The translations under genes were made by a program, and so were the position numbers. The notes beneath the pieces are model-generated. The model was given only the letters and a program-made list of their open reading frames with translations, ran no database searches and was not told the origin of the DNA. Below are positions 43,913 to 53,705 of a DNA stretch of 64,000 bases, piece after piece. Where the stretch lies: positions 636,101 through 700,100 of the forward strand of contig JADKFS010000003.1 of NCBI GenBank assembly GCA_016717335.1, given 5' to 3'. Source of the stretch: Candidatus Ribeiella danica (GTDB lineage: Bacteria > Chloroflexota > Chloroflexia > Chloroflexales > Roseiflexaceae). Numbering within the stretch: the stretch's first letter is position 1; every line of letters starts with the position of its first letter.

Positions 43913-44049
43913 ACAGGGGCGAAAGCCACCCAATTGCCACTGCAACCAACCTGTAATATAGGCCAATTGACGTAGGCTAGGTGGCAAGGTACGCTATGGA
44001 TAGCCCGCACTGGCTCAATCGCACTATTCCATTCAGAGAGGGCATCCAC

Positions 44050-45132
44050 ATGCGCACCCCACCCCCATCCGTCCTGCTCCGGCCTGTCCTGCTGCTCGTG
44101 CTGCTGCTCGGCATCCTGGCCCTCGGCGCCCAGCCGTCGGCCTGGGCGACGCCGAGCCAGTCCCCGCCGGCCGGCACGGTCCCGACCAGGACGCCCAACC
44201 CAGGGCCGCGGCTGAACCTGAGCGAGGTCAAGTGCTCCAACCAGAGCATCAGCATCGAGTTTGTCGCCGTCCAGCTGCCGGACAGCGTGACCGACTACGG
44301 CACGGTCACATATGTGGTCAACGGCCAGAGCGGCACGGCCGCCTTCAGCAAGCGCACCGGCGGCGTCGCGCACTACCTCGGCACGATCGCGACACCCGCG
44401 CCGGACGACCGCTACAGCGTGACGTCGGCCAGCGTCACGCTCGCGACCAGCGGCGGCCCGATCACGCTGTCGCTGAGCAACCCCGGCACGTTTACTGTCA
44501 AGAACTGCAAAAAGACCGCGACGGTCGTCGGGCGCTGCGACGAGCCGCTCCGCCATACGCTCACGCCGGGCAGCGCGGTGCAGCTGATCGCCTGCCAGTG
44601 GTCGGTCGCCCTCGGCCCGGGCGGGCTGAAAGCCGCCGGGATGCTCGAGATCAAGCTGATCTCGCCGGCGGTCTCGCGCCCGCCGAACGCCGGCGACTCG
44701 TTCTTCGGGCAGCACGTCGAGGTGACGCTGTTCGACAGCCAGGGCAACGCCGTGCCCCACCCGACGCTCGACACCCCGATCGTGCTCTGCGCGCTCTACA
44801 CGGCCGACGACCTGGCGCGGGTGAAGAGCGCAGCCAGCTTCGCGATCCAGACCTTCGACGTCGCCACCGCGACGTGGGTCGCGCTGCCGACGACGCTGGA
44901 TGCCGCGAGCAACCAGGCCTGCACGACGCTGCCGCACCTGAGCCTGTTCGCGCTGTCCGCGCCGCGATCCGCGCTCGTCGGCGCGGCGCCGAGCGCCGGC
45001 GTGGTGCCGGCCAGCCTGCCGCACACGGGCGGCCAGGTCGAGTGGGCGATCCCGGCCTGGATGTGGCTGGCGATCGGGCTGCTGCTGGGCGCCGGCGCGG
45101 CGCTGGCTGCGCGTCGCCAGCTCAGCGCCTGA
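44050..45132 (+). CDS. Secreted surface protein with LPxTG-like C-terminal anchor
   Basis: 360 residues from ATG 44050. Signal peptide (LRPVLLLVLLLGILALGAQ, cleavage near SAWA), short Pro/Thr linker, then a domain paralogous to the protein at 43208 (LNLSEVKCSNQSISIEFVAV; YVVNGQSGTAAFSKRTGG). A second beta-rich domain with Cys pairs follows (VVGRCDEPLRHTLTPGSAVQ; FFGQHVEVTLFDSQGNAV). The C-terminus reads LPHTGG, a hydrophobic helix (WMWLAIGLLLGAGAALA) and ARRQ, the layout of a sortase signal. A nearby sortase gene is not in the window. Function unknown; probably cell-surface. Confidence 0.8.
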   Translation: MRTPPPSVLLRPVLLLVLLLGILALGAQPSAWATPSQSPPAGTVPTRTPNPGPRLNLSEVKCSNQSISIEFVAVQLPDSVTDYGTVTYVVNGQSGTAAFSKRTGGVAHYLGTIATPAPDDRYSVTSASVTLATSGGPITLSLSNPGTFTVKNCKKTATVVGRCDEPLRHTLTPGSAVQLIACQWSVALGPGGLKAAGMLEIKLISPAVSRPPNAGDSFFGQHVEVTLFDSQGNAVPHPTLDTPIVLCALYTADDLARVKSAASFAIQTFDVATATWVALPTTLDAASNQACTTLPHLSLFALSAPRSALVGAAPSAGVVPASLPHTGGQVEWAIPAWMWLAIGLLLGAGAALAARRQLSA

Positions 45133-45177
45133 GGAGCTACGCCTGCGTTGGGGGCGGAGGCCCGCCCCCAGTCCCCC

Positions 45178-45274
45178 CTCACGCCACTTGCGGGGGGCTG
45201 CGCGCCCCCCGTGCCCCCGCGGGTGGCCCTCACGCCACTTGCGGGGGGCTGCGCGCCCCCCGTGCCCCCGCGGG
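45178..45274. repeat. Two 46-bp direct repeats
   Basis: 45178-45223 and 45229-45274 are identical (ctcacgccacttgcggggggc...), each containing the palindrome-like GGGGGGCTGCGCGCCCCCC. They lie just after the surface protein gene. Confidence 0.88.
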
Positions 45275-45344
45275 CGGGGGTGGGCCGCCACCCCCGCCGC
45301 CCCCCGGCCGGGGCTTCGCCCCTGGACCCCAAAATAATGTCGTC

Positions 45345-45780
45345 TCGGTTGCAATGCTTGACGCGTATGCCCGGCCGAATCCAGACGCAGCGGGTGACAA
45401 CCCGCCATGCTGCTGGGAATGTTGATGGGCATGTGCCACAATGCTTGCAGCTAGTCAGGCGTTTTTTGCCGGAGGGGGCCGGGGGCGCAGCGCCCCGGGG
45501 GGCGGGGGGGGGGGGGGGGGGGGGGGGGGGGGCGGGGGCGGCGGGGGGGGGGGGGGGGTGGGGAGGGTGGCCGCTGCGGGGGGCGGGGGGGCGGGTTCCC
45601 CCGGGCGGGGGGCCGGGGGCGCAGCGCCCCGGAAGAACGACCTGGCGCAGCCGCCTGAACCGGCGTGGGTTCCCCCGGGCGGGGGTGCGGGGGGCGCGCA
45701 GCCCCCCGGACACACTTGTGGGCGCGAGACACCCGCGGGGGTGCGGGGGGCGCAGCACCCCGCAGCGCAGCGCTTGACAG
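45345..45780. repeat. Dispersed composite element, copy D, with very long poly-G tracts
   Basis: Core tgcccggccgaatcc...gggcatgtgccac...tgcagct...ttgccggagg (about 45367-45475) followed by GGGGCGCAGCGCCCC, then homopolymers of 29 G (45504-45532) and 16 G (45543-45558), and further GC-rich units (GGGTTCCCCCGGGCGGGG twice). Tracts this long are hard to sequence or assemble, so their exact length is doubtful. Confidence 0.85.
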
Positions 45781-45834
45781 ACGGCCCGAAGCGGCCGATA
45801 GTATGAGTCGATTGGCTCGACGAGAAGGGGATCT

Positions 45835-47331
45835 GTGGCGCACGCCGACGACAACCTGCGCGACGGGGCGGGCCTGGCGCTCACGCTGGGGGTGCTCGGC
45901 GCCGCCTACGCGCGCACGCTGGCGCCGGGCGTCACCTGGGCCAACGACGGCGCCGACAGCGGCGACCTGGTCACGGCGGCGGCGACGCTCGGCGTGGCCC
46001 ACCCGACCGGCTACCCGACCTACGTGCTGCTGGCGCGCCTGTTCCAGGCGATCCCGCTGGGCGACCTGGCGTTTCGGACCAACCTGCTCTCGGCCGCGGC
46101 GGCGCTCGGCGCGGCGCTGCTGGTGTTCCTGATCGTCCGGCGCCTGCTCGATGGCTCGCGCTGGCGCGCGACGGTCGCCGCGACGGTCGCGGCGATCGCG
46201 CTCGGCCTCTCGCCGGTGTTCTGGTCGCAGGCGGTGATCGCGGAGGTCTACAGCCTGAACGCGCTGTTCGTCGCCGCGATCGTGCTGTTCGCGCTGCAGG
46301 AGCTCGAGCGCCCCGGCGCGTCGGCGGGCCGGGCTGGCGCGGCGAAGGGGCTGCTGGCCGGCCTCGCGCTGGGCAACCACGTCACCGTCGCGCTGCCGGC
46401 GCTGCTGTGGCTCGGCGCGGCGGGGCTGCGCGGCGGGCCGGATGGGCCGCGCGCGCGGCTGGCGCGGCTGCTGTGGCCGCTCGCCGGGATCGGCGCCGGC
46501 CTGCTGGTCTACCTGTACCTGCCGCTGCGCGCGCGCGCCCACCCGCCGGTCAACTGGGGCGATCCGCAGGGCTGGGATGGCCTGTGGTGGGTGGTCTCGG
46601 GCCGGCTGTACCGCGGCCTGGCCTTCGGCGTGCCGGCGGCCTTCGTGGGCGGGCGGGTGGAGGCGTGGGCGTCGCTGCTCGCCCGGCAGTTTGGCCTGGC
46701 GGGCCTGATCGCCGGCTGCGCCGGGCTGGTCTACGGGGCGGCGCGCGCGCGGCCGTTCGTCTGGCTGACGCTCGGCATCGCGGCGGCGACCTCGGCCTTC
46801 GCGATCGGGTACGACACGGCCGACTCGTACGCCTACCTGATCCCGCTCTACCTGATCTTCGCGATCTGGGTCGGCCTGGGGGTCGAGCGGCTGCTGGCCC
46901 TGGCCGGGCGCTGGGGCGCATACGGCCCCGCGGTCGTCGCGGTCGGGCTGGCCGGGCTGCTGGCCTGGCGCGGCGTCGGCGCGCTGCCCGGCGCCGACGC
47001 CAGCCAGGACCGGGATGCGATCGTGTTTGCCGAGCGCGCGCTCGCTGCCGCGCCGCCGGGAGCGATCGTGCTCACGACCGAGGACCGCGACAGCTTCGCG
47101 CTGAGCTACTACCGCTACGCGCTGGGCGCGCGGCCCGACGTCGTGGTGGTGATCGAGCCGCTGCTGCAGTTCGAGTGGTACCGGCGCAACCTGCGCGCCG
47201 TCGCGCCGTCGCTGCGGGTGCCGGAGCAGCCGGGCGCGACCTGGCAGGCGGCGCTGGCCGAGGCGAACGGCGGCGCTGGCCGGGTCTGCCGCAGCGACCC
47301 GGCGGCAGCCGCCCCGCTCACGTGCGATTGA
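45835..47331 (+). CDS. DUF2723 membrane protein (GT-C-like)
   Basis: 498 residues from GTG 45835, preceded by AAGGGG. After the first helix, WANDGADSGDLVTAAATLGV and AHPTGYPTYVLLARLFQAIP are the DUF2723 signature; FWSQAVIAEVYSLNALFVAA and GLALGNHVTVALPALLWLG follow, with about ten hydrophobic segments in all and a short soluble end. DUF2723 proteins resemble GT-C glycosyltransferases or protein O-mannosyltransferases, common in Bacteroidetes and Chloroflexota, and are thought to act on lipid-linked sugars outside the membrane. Not in an obvious operon; the upstream region is the poly-G element. Confidence 0.88.
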   Translation: MAHADDNLRDGAGLALTLGVLGAAYARTLAPGVTWANDGADSGDLVTAAATLGVAHPTGYPTYVLLARLFQAIPLGDLAFRTNLLSAAAALGAALLVFLIVRRLLDGSRWRATVAATVAAIALGLSPVFWSQAVIAEVYSLNALFVAAIVLFALQELERPGASAGRAGAAKGLLAGLALGNHVTVALPALLWLGAAGLRGGPDGPRARLARLLWPLAGIGAGLLVYLYLPLRARAHPPVNWGDPQGWDGLWWVVSGRLYRGLAFGVPAAFVGGRVEAWASLLARQFGLAGLIAGCAGLVYGAARARPFVWLTLGIAAATSAFAIGYDTADSYAYLIPLYLIFAIWVGLGVERLLALAGRWGAYGPAVVAVGLAGLLAWRGVGALPGADASQDRDAIVFAERALAAAPPGAIVLTTEDRDSFALSYYRYALGARPDVVVVIEPLLQFEWYRRNLRAVAPSLRVPEQPGATWQAALAEANGGAGRVCRSDPAAAAPLTCD

Positions 47332-47337
47332 TCCCTC

Positions 47338-47352
47338 TGGGGCGCAGCGCCC
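47338..47352. repeat. Solitary GGGGCGCAGCGCCCC palindrome
   Basis: A single copy of the inverted repeat that marks the composite elements, just behind the DUF2723 stop. Confidence 0.7.
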
Positions 47353-47468
47353 CGCAAGAGACGGATCGCCCGCCGTGATTGTGGTAGAATGACAGCTGGC
47401 TTCGGCCTGCTAGTTCCGGCCCCCGCTGGATAGACACCGACCAGGCGGCAGGCGAAGGAGTGCGTTTC

Positions 47469-49763
47469 ATGTCATCCTTCACGACGAGCCGCGACCAAGA
47501 GACCTTCACCGTCCACGCTCCCGAGGTCACGCTCGCCTTCTCGCTCGACGACGGTGGCCTGCGCCTGCTGCAGCGAGCCGGCGGGCCGAACGTGCTCGGC
47601 TATGGCGCGCCCATGCCGTCGATCGACATCCAGATCGACGAGCGCGGCTGGCTGGCCGAGCGCACCTTCGTCCGCTACCTGAGCCACACGGTCGACGAGC
47701 GCGATGGCGCGGTCGAGCTGGTGATTGTGATCGGGGTCGGCCCGCTGATGGTGTACGATCGCTACCGCATCACCGGCACGCTGATCGCGCGGCGCGCGAG
47801 CGTCGAGAACGCCGGCGATGACGATCTGCAGCTGCGCGGGCTGCGCCTCTCGCTGCCGTGGGCGCGCGTCGGCGCGCTGGAGAGCTGCCGCTTCGACGCG
47901 CCCGGCAATAGCGTGCGCCCGCACGTGCCGCTCTCGGTCGCCGCCGCCCAGCGGCGCGATGTGCTGCCGCGGCGCTTCTTCGCGCCGGGCCTGCGCGGCG
48001 GGCTGGCGCTGGAGCGCGCGCCGACCCAGGGGCCCGGCCTGCTGGCCCTGCACGACTCCGCCACCGAGGAGGCGCTGCTGTGCTGGTACTACAGCAGCGC
48101 CGAGTCGGCGCTGCCCCAGATCCACGGCAACGACGAGGCGCTGACCCTCGCGCACGAGATCAGCGCCGCCGACTGGCTGCGCTCGGAGGTCGGCCTGATC
48201 GCCGGGACGCAGTACATCATGCTGCTGCACGAGCCGTGGCCGGCTGCGCTGGCCGCGCTCCGGCGCACCTGGCCCGTCTGCGGCCTGCGCACGCTCGACC
48301 ACCCGGCGCCCTGGGTGCGTGACGCCGCGATCTACGAGGTGCACCCCGCCGAGCTTGGCGGCTTTGCCGGCCTGGCCGCCGCGCTGCCCGACCTGCGCTC
48401 GCTTGGCCTGAATACGCTGTGCGTCATGCCGATCTGGTCCTTCGCGAACCGCAAGGGCCGGCTGTGGGACGGCAACTGGGAGTCGTCCGGGAATATCTAC
48501 GCCATCCACGACCACGAGGCGATCGACCCGACGCTCGGCACGCCCGAGGATCTGCGCGCGCTGATCGACGCGGCGCACCAGCAGGGGCTGCGCGTGCTGC
48601 TCGACCTGCCGCTCGAAGGCTGCGCCGCCGACGGCCGGCTGGTCGACGAGCACCCGGACTGGTTCTGCTACGACGAGCGCGGGCGGCTCGCGCACGTGCC
48701 GCAGCAGGAGCCGATGGCGGCCTTCGACTGGTCCAATTCGCAGCTGCGCGACTATATGCTCAGCTGGGCGCTGGCGCAGGCGCGCGCCTACGATCTGGAC
48801 GGCTACCGCGTCGTCGTGCCGCGCGCGGAGGTGCCCAACTGGGCGCGCGGCCGGCGCGGCCATGTCAGCGCCGGCGGCATGGGCGTGCTCGAGGCGATCG
48901 AGCGGCTGCAGCGCGAGCTGAAGCGGATCAAGCCCGACGCGGTGCTGCTCGGCGAGCAGAGCGGGCCGGTCTACGCCGCCTGCCACGACGGCACGCTCGA
49001 CGATCTGCCGCACCACATGTTCGTGCACCTCGCGCTCGGGCGGGTCTCGCCGGCCGAGCTGGGCGACTGGCTGGAGGATTACGGGCGCGTGCTGCCGCAC
49101 GCGCCGGCGCGGGTCTGCTACACCGAAAACTACCGCACGCGCCTCACCAACCCGCTCGCGGAAGGGCTGCGCGGCTCGCGGATCAGCCGGATGCTGCTGG
49201 CCGGCATTGTACTGTGCGGCTTCGTGCCGCTGATTCGGGCGGGCCAGGAGCTCGAAGAGGCCGCGTTCGTCGGCCAGATGCTGCAGGCGCGCGCCGACTA
49301 CCCGGCCCTGCGCTACGGGCGCGTGCAGTACAACGCGCTGCCGTGCTCCAGCGCGCAGATCTTCGGCGTGCTGCGCGAGCACGAGGGCGAGCGCGTCCTG
49401 GGCCTGCTGAATGTCAGCCCGCACAAGCAGACCGTCGTCGTCAGCCTGCCGGTCGATCGCATGGGCTTGCCGGAGGGCGACTACGAGCTGTACAGCGTGA
49501 TCGACCAGGCGATCTGGGCCGAGGACGAGCAGCAGAGCTGGCGCCGCGACGAGCTGCTGTCGATGCGACTCACGCTCGATCCGTTCGCGGCCTACTGCTT
49601 TGTCGTGCGGCCGGCCGTGCCGGCGCAGCCCGGCGGCGAGCCGAGCCTGCTCGCGCACAGGAGCGCGAGCGTCGCCGCACCGTTCCCCGCGGTCGTGGCG
49701 TACGGCGAGCCGGTGTCCGCCGCCGGGGATAGCCGCCGCCAGGGCCGGCGCAAGCGCGCATAA
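47469..49763 (+). CDS. GH13 alpha-amylase-like protein with degenerate active site
   Basis: 764 residues from ATG 47469, with AAGGAG eight bases upstream. Residues 1-260 are beta-sandwich domains; from about 280 (AAIYEVHPAELGGFAGLAAA) a GH13 barrel begins: LRSLGLNTLCVMPIWSFANR, LRVLLDLPLEG, DLDGYRVVVPRAEV, AVLLGEQSGPVYA, CYTENYRTRL. The Glu of region III is present (E496), but the region II nucleophile Asp is Val449 and the region IV NHD is NYR (554-556). Hydrolysis by the usual mechanism is therefore unlikely; a binding or structural role is possible. A C-terminal beta domain ends near residue 720. No signal peptide, so cytoplasmic. Confidence 0.88.
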   Translation: MSSFTTSRDQETFTVHAPEVTLAFSLDDGGLRLLQRAGGPNVLGYGAPMPSIDIQIDERGWLAERTFVRYLSHTVDERDGAVELVIVIGVGPLMVYDRYRITGTLIARRASVENAGDDDLQLRGLRLSLPWARVGALESCRFDAPGNSVRPHVPLSVAAAQRRDVLPRRFFAPGLRGGLALERAPTQGPGLLALHDSATEEALLCWYYSSAESALPQIHGNDEALTLAHEISAADWLRSEVGLIAGTQYIMLLHEPWPAALAALRRTWPVCGLRTLDHPAPWVRDAAIYEVHPAELGGFAGLAAALPDLRSLGLNTLCVMPIWSFANRKGRLWDGNWESSGNIYAIHDHEAIDPTLGTPEDLRALIDAAHQQGLRVLLDLPLEGCAADGRLVDEHPDWFCYDERGRLAHVPQQEPMAAFDWSNSQLRDYMLSWALAQARAYDLDGYRVVVPRAEVPNWARGRRGHVSAGGMGVLEAIERLQRELKRIKPDAVLLGEQSGPVYAACHDGTLDDLPHHMFVHLALGRVSPAELGDWLEDYGRVLPHAPARVCYTENYRTRLTNPLAEGLRGSRISRMLLAGIVLCGFVPLIRAGQELEEAAFVGQMLQARADYPALRYGRVQYNALPCSSAQIFGVLREHEGERVLGLLNVSPHKQTVVVSLPVDRMGLPEGDYELYSVIDQAIWAEDEQQSWRRDELLSMRLTLDPFAAYCFVVRPAVPAQPGGEPSLLAHRSASVAAPFPAVVAYGEPVSAAGDSRRQGRRKRA

Positions 49764-49785
49764 GCCAGGGCAGCTGCCGGCCGCC

Positions 49786-49814
49786 TTGACGCCGCCGCAC
49801 TGGTCAGGTATAGT
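49786..49814 (+). promoter_or_regulatory. Sigma70-type promoter of the DtxR-family gene
   Basis: TTGACG (49786-49791), a 17-base spacer and TATAGT (49809-49814) form a near-consensus promoter 64 bp upstream of the DtxR-family start. A dyad for metal-dependent repression would be expected nearby, but I could not identify a convincing one. Confidence 0.7.
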
Positions 49815-49877
49815 ACGCCTGTACGGCATTAGGAACGCCAAATACTCGATATTGTTTACTCGAAAGTGACGGTGCCT

Positions 49878-50570
49878 ATGAACCCCGTAGGCGACACCGG
49901 CGACCCAAAAGAGCGTATCTCCCCCGCGATCGAGGACTACCTCAAGGCCATCTACACGCTCGGGCGCTCGCAGCCCCAGGTGACCACCTCGCTGCTGGCC
50001 GATCACCTGGGCTTCAAGCCGGCCTCGGTCACGGGGATGCTCAAGACAATGGCCGACCTGCAGCTGGTGCGCTACACGCCGTATCACGGGGTCGAGCTGA
50101 CGCATGCCGGCGAGCGGATCGCGCTTGAGGTCGTGCGCCACCACCGGCTGCTCGAGCTGTACCTGGTCGAGGCGCTCGGCTACGGCTGGGACGAGGTCCA
50201 CGACGAGGCCGAGCGGCTCGAGCACCATATCAGCGAGAAGCTGGAGGCGCGGATCGCCGCGCGGCTGGGCCAGCCGGACTTCGACCCGCACGGCGACCCG
50301 ATCCCGTCGGTCGAGGGCCGGCTGCCGGCCGACGCCGACGCGCGCCTGTCGGAGCTCGGCGTCGGCGACCGCGGCTCGATCGCGCGCGTGCGCGACCAGC
50401 AGCCCGAGCGGCTGCGCTACCTGGCCGACCTCGGGCTGGTGCCCGGCGCGAGCCTGGAGGTCGTGGCGAGCGCGCCGTTCGACGGCCCGCTCTCGGTGCA
50501 GATCGGCGGCGCCGTCCACCCGCTCGACCGCCGGATCGCCCGCGAGATCTACATCAAGCGCGAGAGATAA
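49878..50570 (+). CDS. DtxR/MntR-family metal-dependent transcriptional regulator
   Basis: 230 residues from ATG 49878. The N-terminal winged helix ISPAIEDYLKAIYTLGRSQP, VTTSLLADHLGFKPASVTGM and LKTMADLQLVRYTPYHGVEL is followed by the dimer and metal domain LRHHRLLELYLVEALGY-type sequence with EAERLEHHISEKLE, and a C-terminal SH3-like FeoA domain (VRDQQPERLRYLADLGLVPG). These proteins repress iron or manganese uptake when the metal is bound. The SDR gene starts ten bases after the stop, but no metal transporter is in the window. Confidence 0.92.
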   Translation: MNPVGDTGDPKERISPAIEDYLKAIYTLGRSQPQVTTSLLADHLGFKPASVTGMLKTMADLQLVRYTPYHGVELTHAGERIALEVVRHHRLLELYLVEALGYGWDEVHDEAERLEHHISEKLEARIAARLGQPDFDPHGDPIPSVEGRLPADADARLSELGVGDRGSIARVRDQQPERLRYLADLGLVPGASLEVVASAPFDGPLSVQIGGAVHPLDRRIAREIYIKRER

Positions 50571-50580
50571 GGAGCCGAGT

Positions 50581-51336
50581 ATGCAGATTTCGGGGAGCGG
50601 CGCGCTCGTGACGGGCGGCGCGTCGGGGCTGGGCGCGGCGACCGTGCGGCGGCTGGCCGGGCTGGGCGCGCGCGTCGTGGTGGCCGATCTCAACCGCGAG
50701 GCCGGGGCCGCGCTCGAGCGCGAGCTGGGCGAGCGCGCGCGCTTCGTCGAGACCGACGTGGCCGACGAGGCCGCGATGGCGCAGGCGGTCGCGGCCCAGG
50801 ATGGCCTGCGGATTCTGGTCTGCTGCGCCGGCATCGCGACAGCCGAGCGCGTGCTGGGCAAAGAGGGCCCGCTGGATCTGAAGCGGTTCGCCCGCGTGGT
50901 GCAGGTCAACCTGGTCGGCGCGTTCAACGCCATCCGGCTGGCGGCGGAGCGCATGGCCGCCAACGAGCCGGGCGACGACGGCGAGCGCGGCGTGATCGTG
51001 ACGACCGCCTCGATCGCGGCGTTCGACGGGCAGATCGGCCAGGCGGCCTACGCGGCGTCGAAGGCCGGCCTGGCCGGCATGACCCTGCCGATCGCGCGCG
51101 AGCTGGCGCGCTACGGCATCCGGGTGGTCTGCATCGCGCCGGGGCTGTTCGACACGCCGCTGATGGCCGGGCTGCCGGAGCAGGCGCGCGCCTCGCTCGG
51201 CCAGCAGGTGCCGTTCCCCTCGCGGCTGGGCCGACCGGACGAGTACGCCGCGCTGGTCCAGCACATCGTCGAGAACGTGATGCTCAACGGCGAGACGATC
51301 CGGCTCGACGGTGCGATGCGGATGGCGCCGCGCTGA
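50581..51336 (+). CDS. Short-chain dehydrogenase (3-hydroxyacyl-CoA dehydrogenase type-2-like)
   Basis: 251 residues from ATG 50581 after TAAGGAG. The NAD site ALVTGGASGLGAATVRRLAG with VVVADLNRE, the catalytic TTASIAAFDGQIGQAAYAAS (Ser, Tyr-x3-Lys) and IAPGLFDTPLMAGLP match the HSD17B10-type SDRs that oxidise short-chain 3-hydroxyacyl-CoA. The thiolase at 52179-53366 could take the product, a beta-oxidation pairing, although it is on the other strand. Co-transcription with the DtxR-family gene is likely from the ten-base gap. Confidence 0.9.
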   Translation: MQISGSGALVTGGASGLGAATVRRLAGLGARVVVADLNREAGAALERELGERARFVETDVADEAAMAQAVAAQDGLRILVCCAGIATAERVLGKEGPLDLKRFARVVQVNLVGAFNAIRLAAERMAANEPGDDGERGVIVTTASIAAFDGQIGQAAYAASKAGLAGMTLPIARELARYGIRVVCIAPGLFDTPLMAGLPEQARASLGQQVPFPSRLGRPDEYAALVQHIVENVMLNGETIRLDGAMRMAPR

Positions 51337-51346
51337 GGGAGCAGAC

Positions 51347-52081
51347 ATGCGATCACGCCGCCAGTTCGTCCGCCTCTCACTGCTCGCGCTGGTCGCGCCC
51401 GCCGCGGCGCCACCCACCCAGGGGCAGCCATCCCCGCAGGTGATGCTCCCGCTGGTGCTTGGCAGCGCGCCGGCGCCGCCGGCCGATATGCCGCTGCTCG
51501 GGCCGGCCTCGGGCGGCGCCAGCGCGGCGGCAAGCTGGTTCGCGAAGCGCTGCGCAGCCGAGTACAGCGCCTACGACGTCGGCGCGATCGTCGCGGCCTA
51601 CCAGCGCCACGGCGAATCGGTCGGGCTCGACTGGTTTCTGGCGCTGGCGCAGATGGCCCACGAGACCGGCAGCCTCAGCTCGTGGTGGTCGGGCCGGCCG
51701 CGCCGCAACCCGGCCGGGATCGGCGTGACCGGCGAGACGCGCGACGGGCTGCAGGACGGCAGCGCCGGGCCCGCGCCCGGGCGGGACTGGGCCTGGGACG
51801 ACTTGTGGAAGAAGTGGCGCGCCGGGGTGAGCTTCCCGACATGGGCCGACCACGCCGTGCCGGCGCACCTGGGCCGGCTGCTGGCCTACGCCCTGCGCGA
51901 CGAGGACGCGAGCGATCTGCAGCGCCAGATGATCGCCTACGCGCTGTCCTACCGGTCGCTGCCGTCGGCCTACCGCGGCGCGGCCCCGACGATCCTCGGG
52001 CTGAATGGGCGCTGGGCTGTGCCCGGCACCGACTACGGCCAGCGGATCATCGCGCTCGCGCTGCAGATGCGGCAGGCTTGA
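51347..52081 (+). CDS. Tat-exported glucosaminidase-like cell-wall hydrolase
   Basis: 244 residues from ATG 51347, preceded by GGAG. The N-terminus MRSRRQFVRLSLLALVAPAA is a twin-arginine signal. The MLPLVLG segment after it resembles spacer sequences of Chloroflexota secreted proteins. The domain DWFLALAQMAHETGSLSSWW followed by RRNPAGIGVTG matches the glucosaminidase/muramidase-like fold (Glu in AHETG as acid catalyst), and FPTWADHAVPAHLGRLLAYA is the conserved late part. Likely cuts peptidoglycan or another glycan outside the cell. Confidence 0.82.
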   Translation: MRSRRQFVRLSLLALVAPAAAPPTQGQPSPQVMLPLVLGSAPAPPADMPLLGPASGGASAAASWFAKRCAAEYSAYDVGAIVAAYQRHGESVGLDWFLALAQMAHETGSLSSWWSGRPRRNPAGIGVTGETRDGLQDGSAGPAPGRDWAWDDLWKKWRAGVSFPTWADHAVPAHLGRLLAYALRDEDASDLQRQMIAYALSYRSLPSAYRGAAPTILGLNGRWAVPGTDYGQRIIALALQMRQA

Positions 52082-52091
52082 TGTTTATCGG

Positions 52092-52174
52092 CCCCACCCC
52101 CTGCCCGCGGCAGGGGCGGGGGTTTCTTTTTCGTGGGTGTGGCGCGGCGGCAAAGCCGCCGCGCCACACCCACG
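52092..52174. terminator. Compound hairpin element 2 (terminator plus 20-bp perfect inverted repeat)
   Basis: A C-rich/G-rich stem (about 52092-52122) followed by TTTCTTTTT is an intrinsic terminator for the glucosaminidase gene. Next come 20-bp perfect arms (52132-52151 and 52155-52174) with an AAA loop, almost the same sequence as in element 1. It ends five bases before the convergent thiolase stop, so it may serve both strands. Confidence 0.87.
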
Positions 52175-52178
52175 CTCC

Positions 52179-53366
<1,188 letters not shown>

Positions 53367-53436
53367 AGCGACCTCCGCAGGCACGGCGCCGGCGGCAGCT
53401 GGAGCTGCTCCATGGCCTCGTGCGAATTTGTGGCAT

Positions 53437-53514
53437 AAAAAAGCCCGGCGTGCCTGGCACCCGGGTCTGCGACATGGCAGTCACGCCCGCGTGCGCTACC
53501 GTGCTGGATTGACG
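53437..53514 (-). ncRNA. Short leader transcript with terminator (attenuator or sRNA candidate)
   Basis: Downstream of the minus-strand promoter, the RNA (about 78 nt) can form hairpin 1 (GGUAG-CG-CACG-CGGG-CGUG-A-CUGCC, plus-strand 53476-53500) and an intrinsic terminator (stem CCCGG..CCGGG, plus-strand 53443-53465, then six U at 53442-53437). GGCGUG of hairpin 1 can instead pair with CACGCC inside the terminator, so the two states exclude each other. It ends 71 bases before the thiolase start. It matches no leader class that I can name. Confidence 0.5.
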
Positions 53515-53520
53515 CGGCGT

Positions 53521-53549
53521 ATCATACCAGAAAAGGTAGTTTGGAGCAA
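53521..53549 (-). promoter_or_regulatory. Promoter for thiolase leader
   Basis: On the minus strand, TTGCTC (53549-53544), a 17-base spacer and TATGAT (53526-53521) form a good promoter, placing the start of transcription near 53514, upstream of the terminator-like structure. Confidence 0.6.
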
Positions 53550-53575
53550 CCTTCCTTTGGCGCCTCACCCCCTTG

Positions 53576-53686
53576 CCCCCCGCTCCCGCGCGGGAGCGGG
53601 GGGATTCTTGTCGGCGTCGTGGTGCGGCCGCTCCGCGGCCGCACCACGACGCCAGGCTATTTCCCCCGCCCCTGCAGGGGAGGGGG
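53576..53686. terminator. Compound hairpin element 3 (19-bp perfect inverted repeat between GC palindromes)
   Basis: CCCCCCGCTCCCGC with its exact complement (53576-53603), then 19-bp perfect arms with a TCC loop (53613-53631, 53635-53653), then CCCCCGCCCCTGCAGGGGAG-type palindrome (53663-53686). The layout is the same as in elements 1 and 2, but the central arm sequence differs. It lies between the thiolase leader and the end of the giant gene. Confidence 0.82.
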
Positions 53687-53705
53687 TGGGGTCAAAGATA
53701 TTGCA

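Noticed and set aside
47472..50963. 1163-codon minus-strand open frame across three plus-strand genes
   Set aside because: It covers the GH13-like, DtxR-family and SDR genes, all with clear motifs; composition is typical of a shadow frame.
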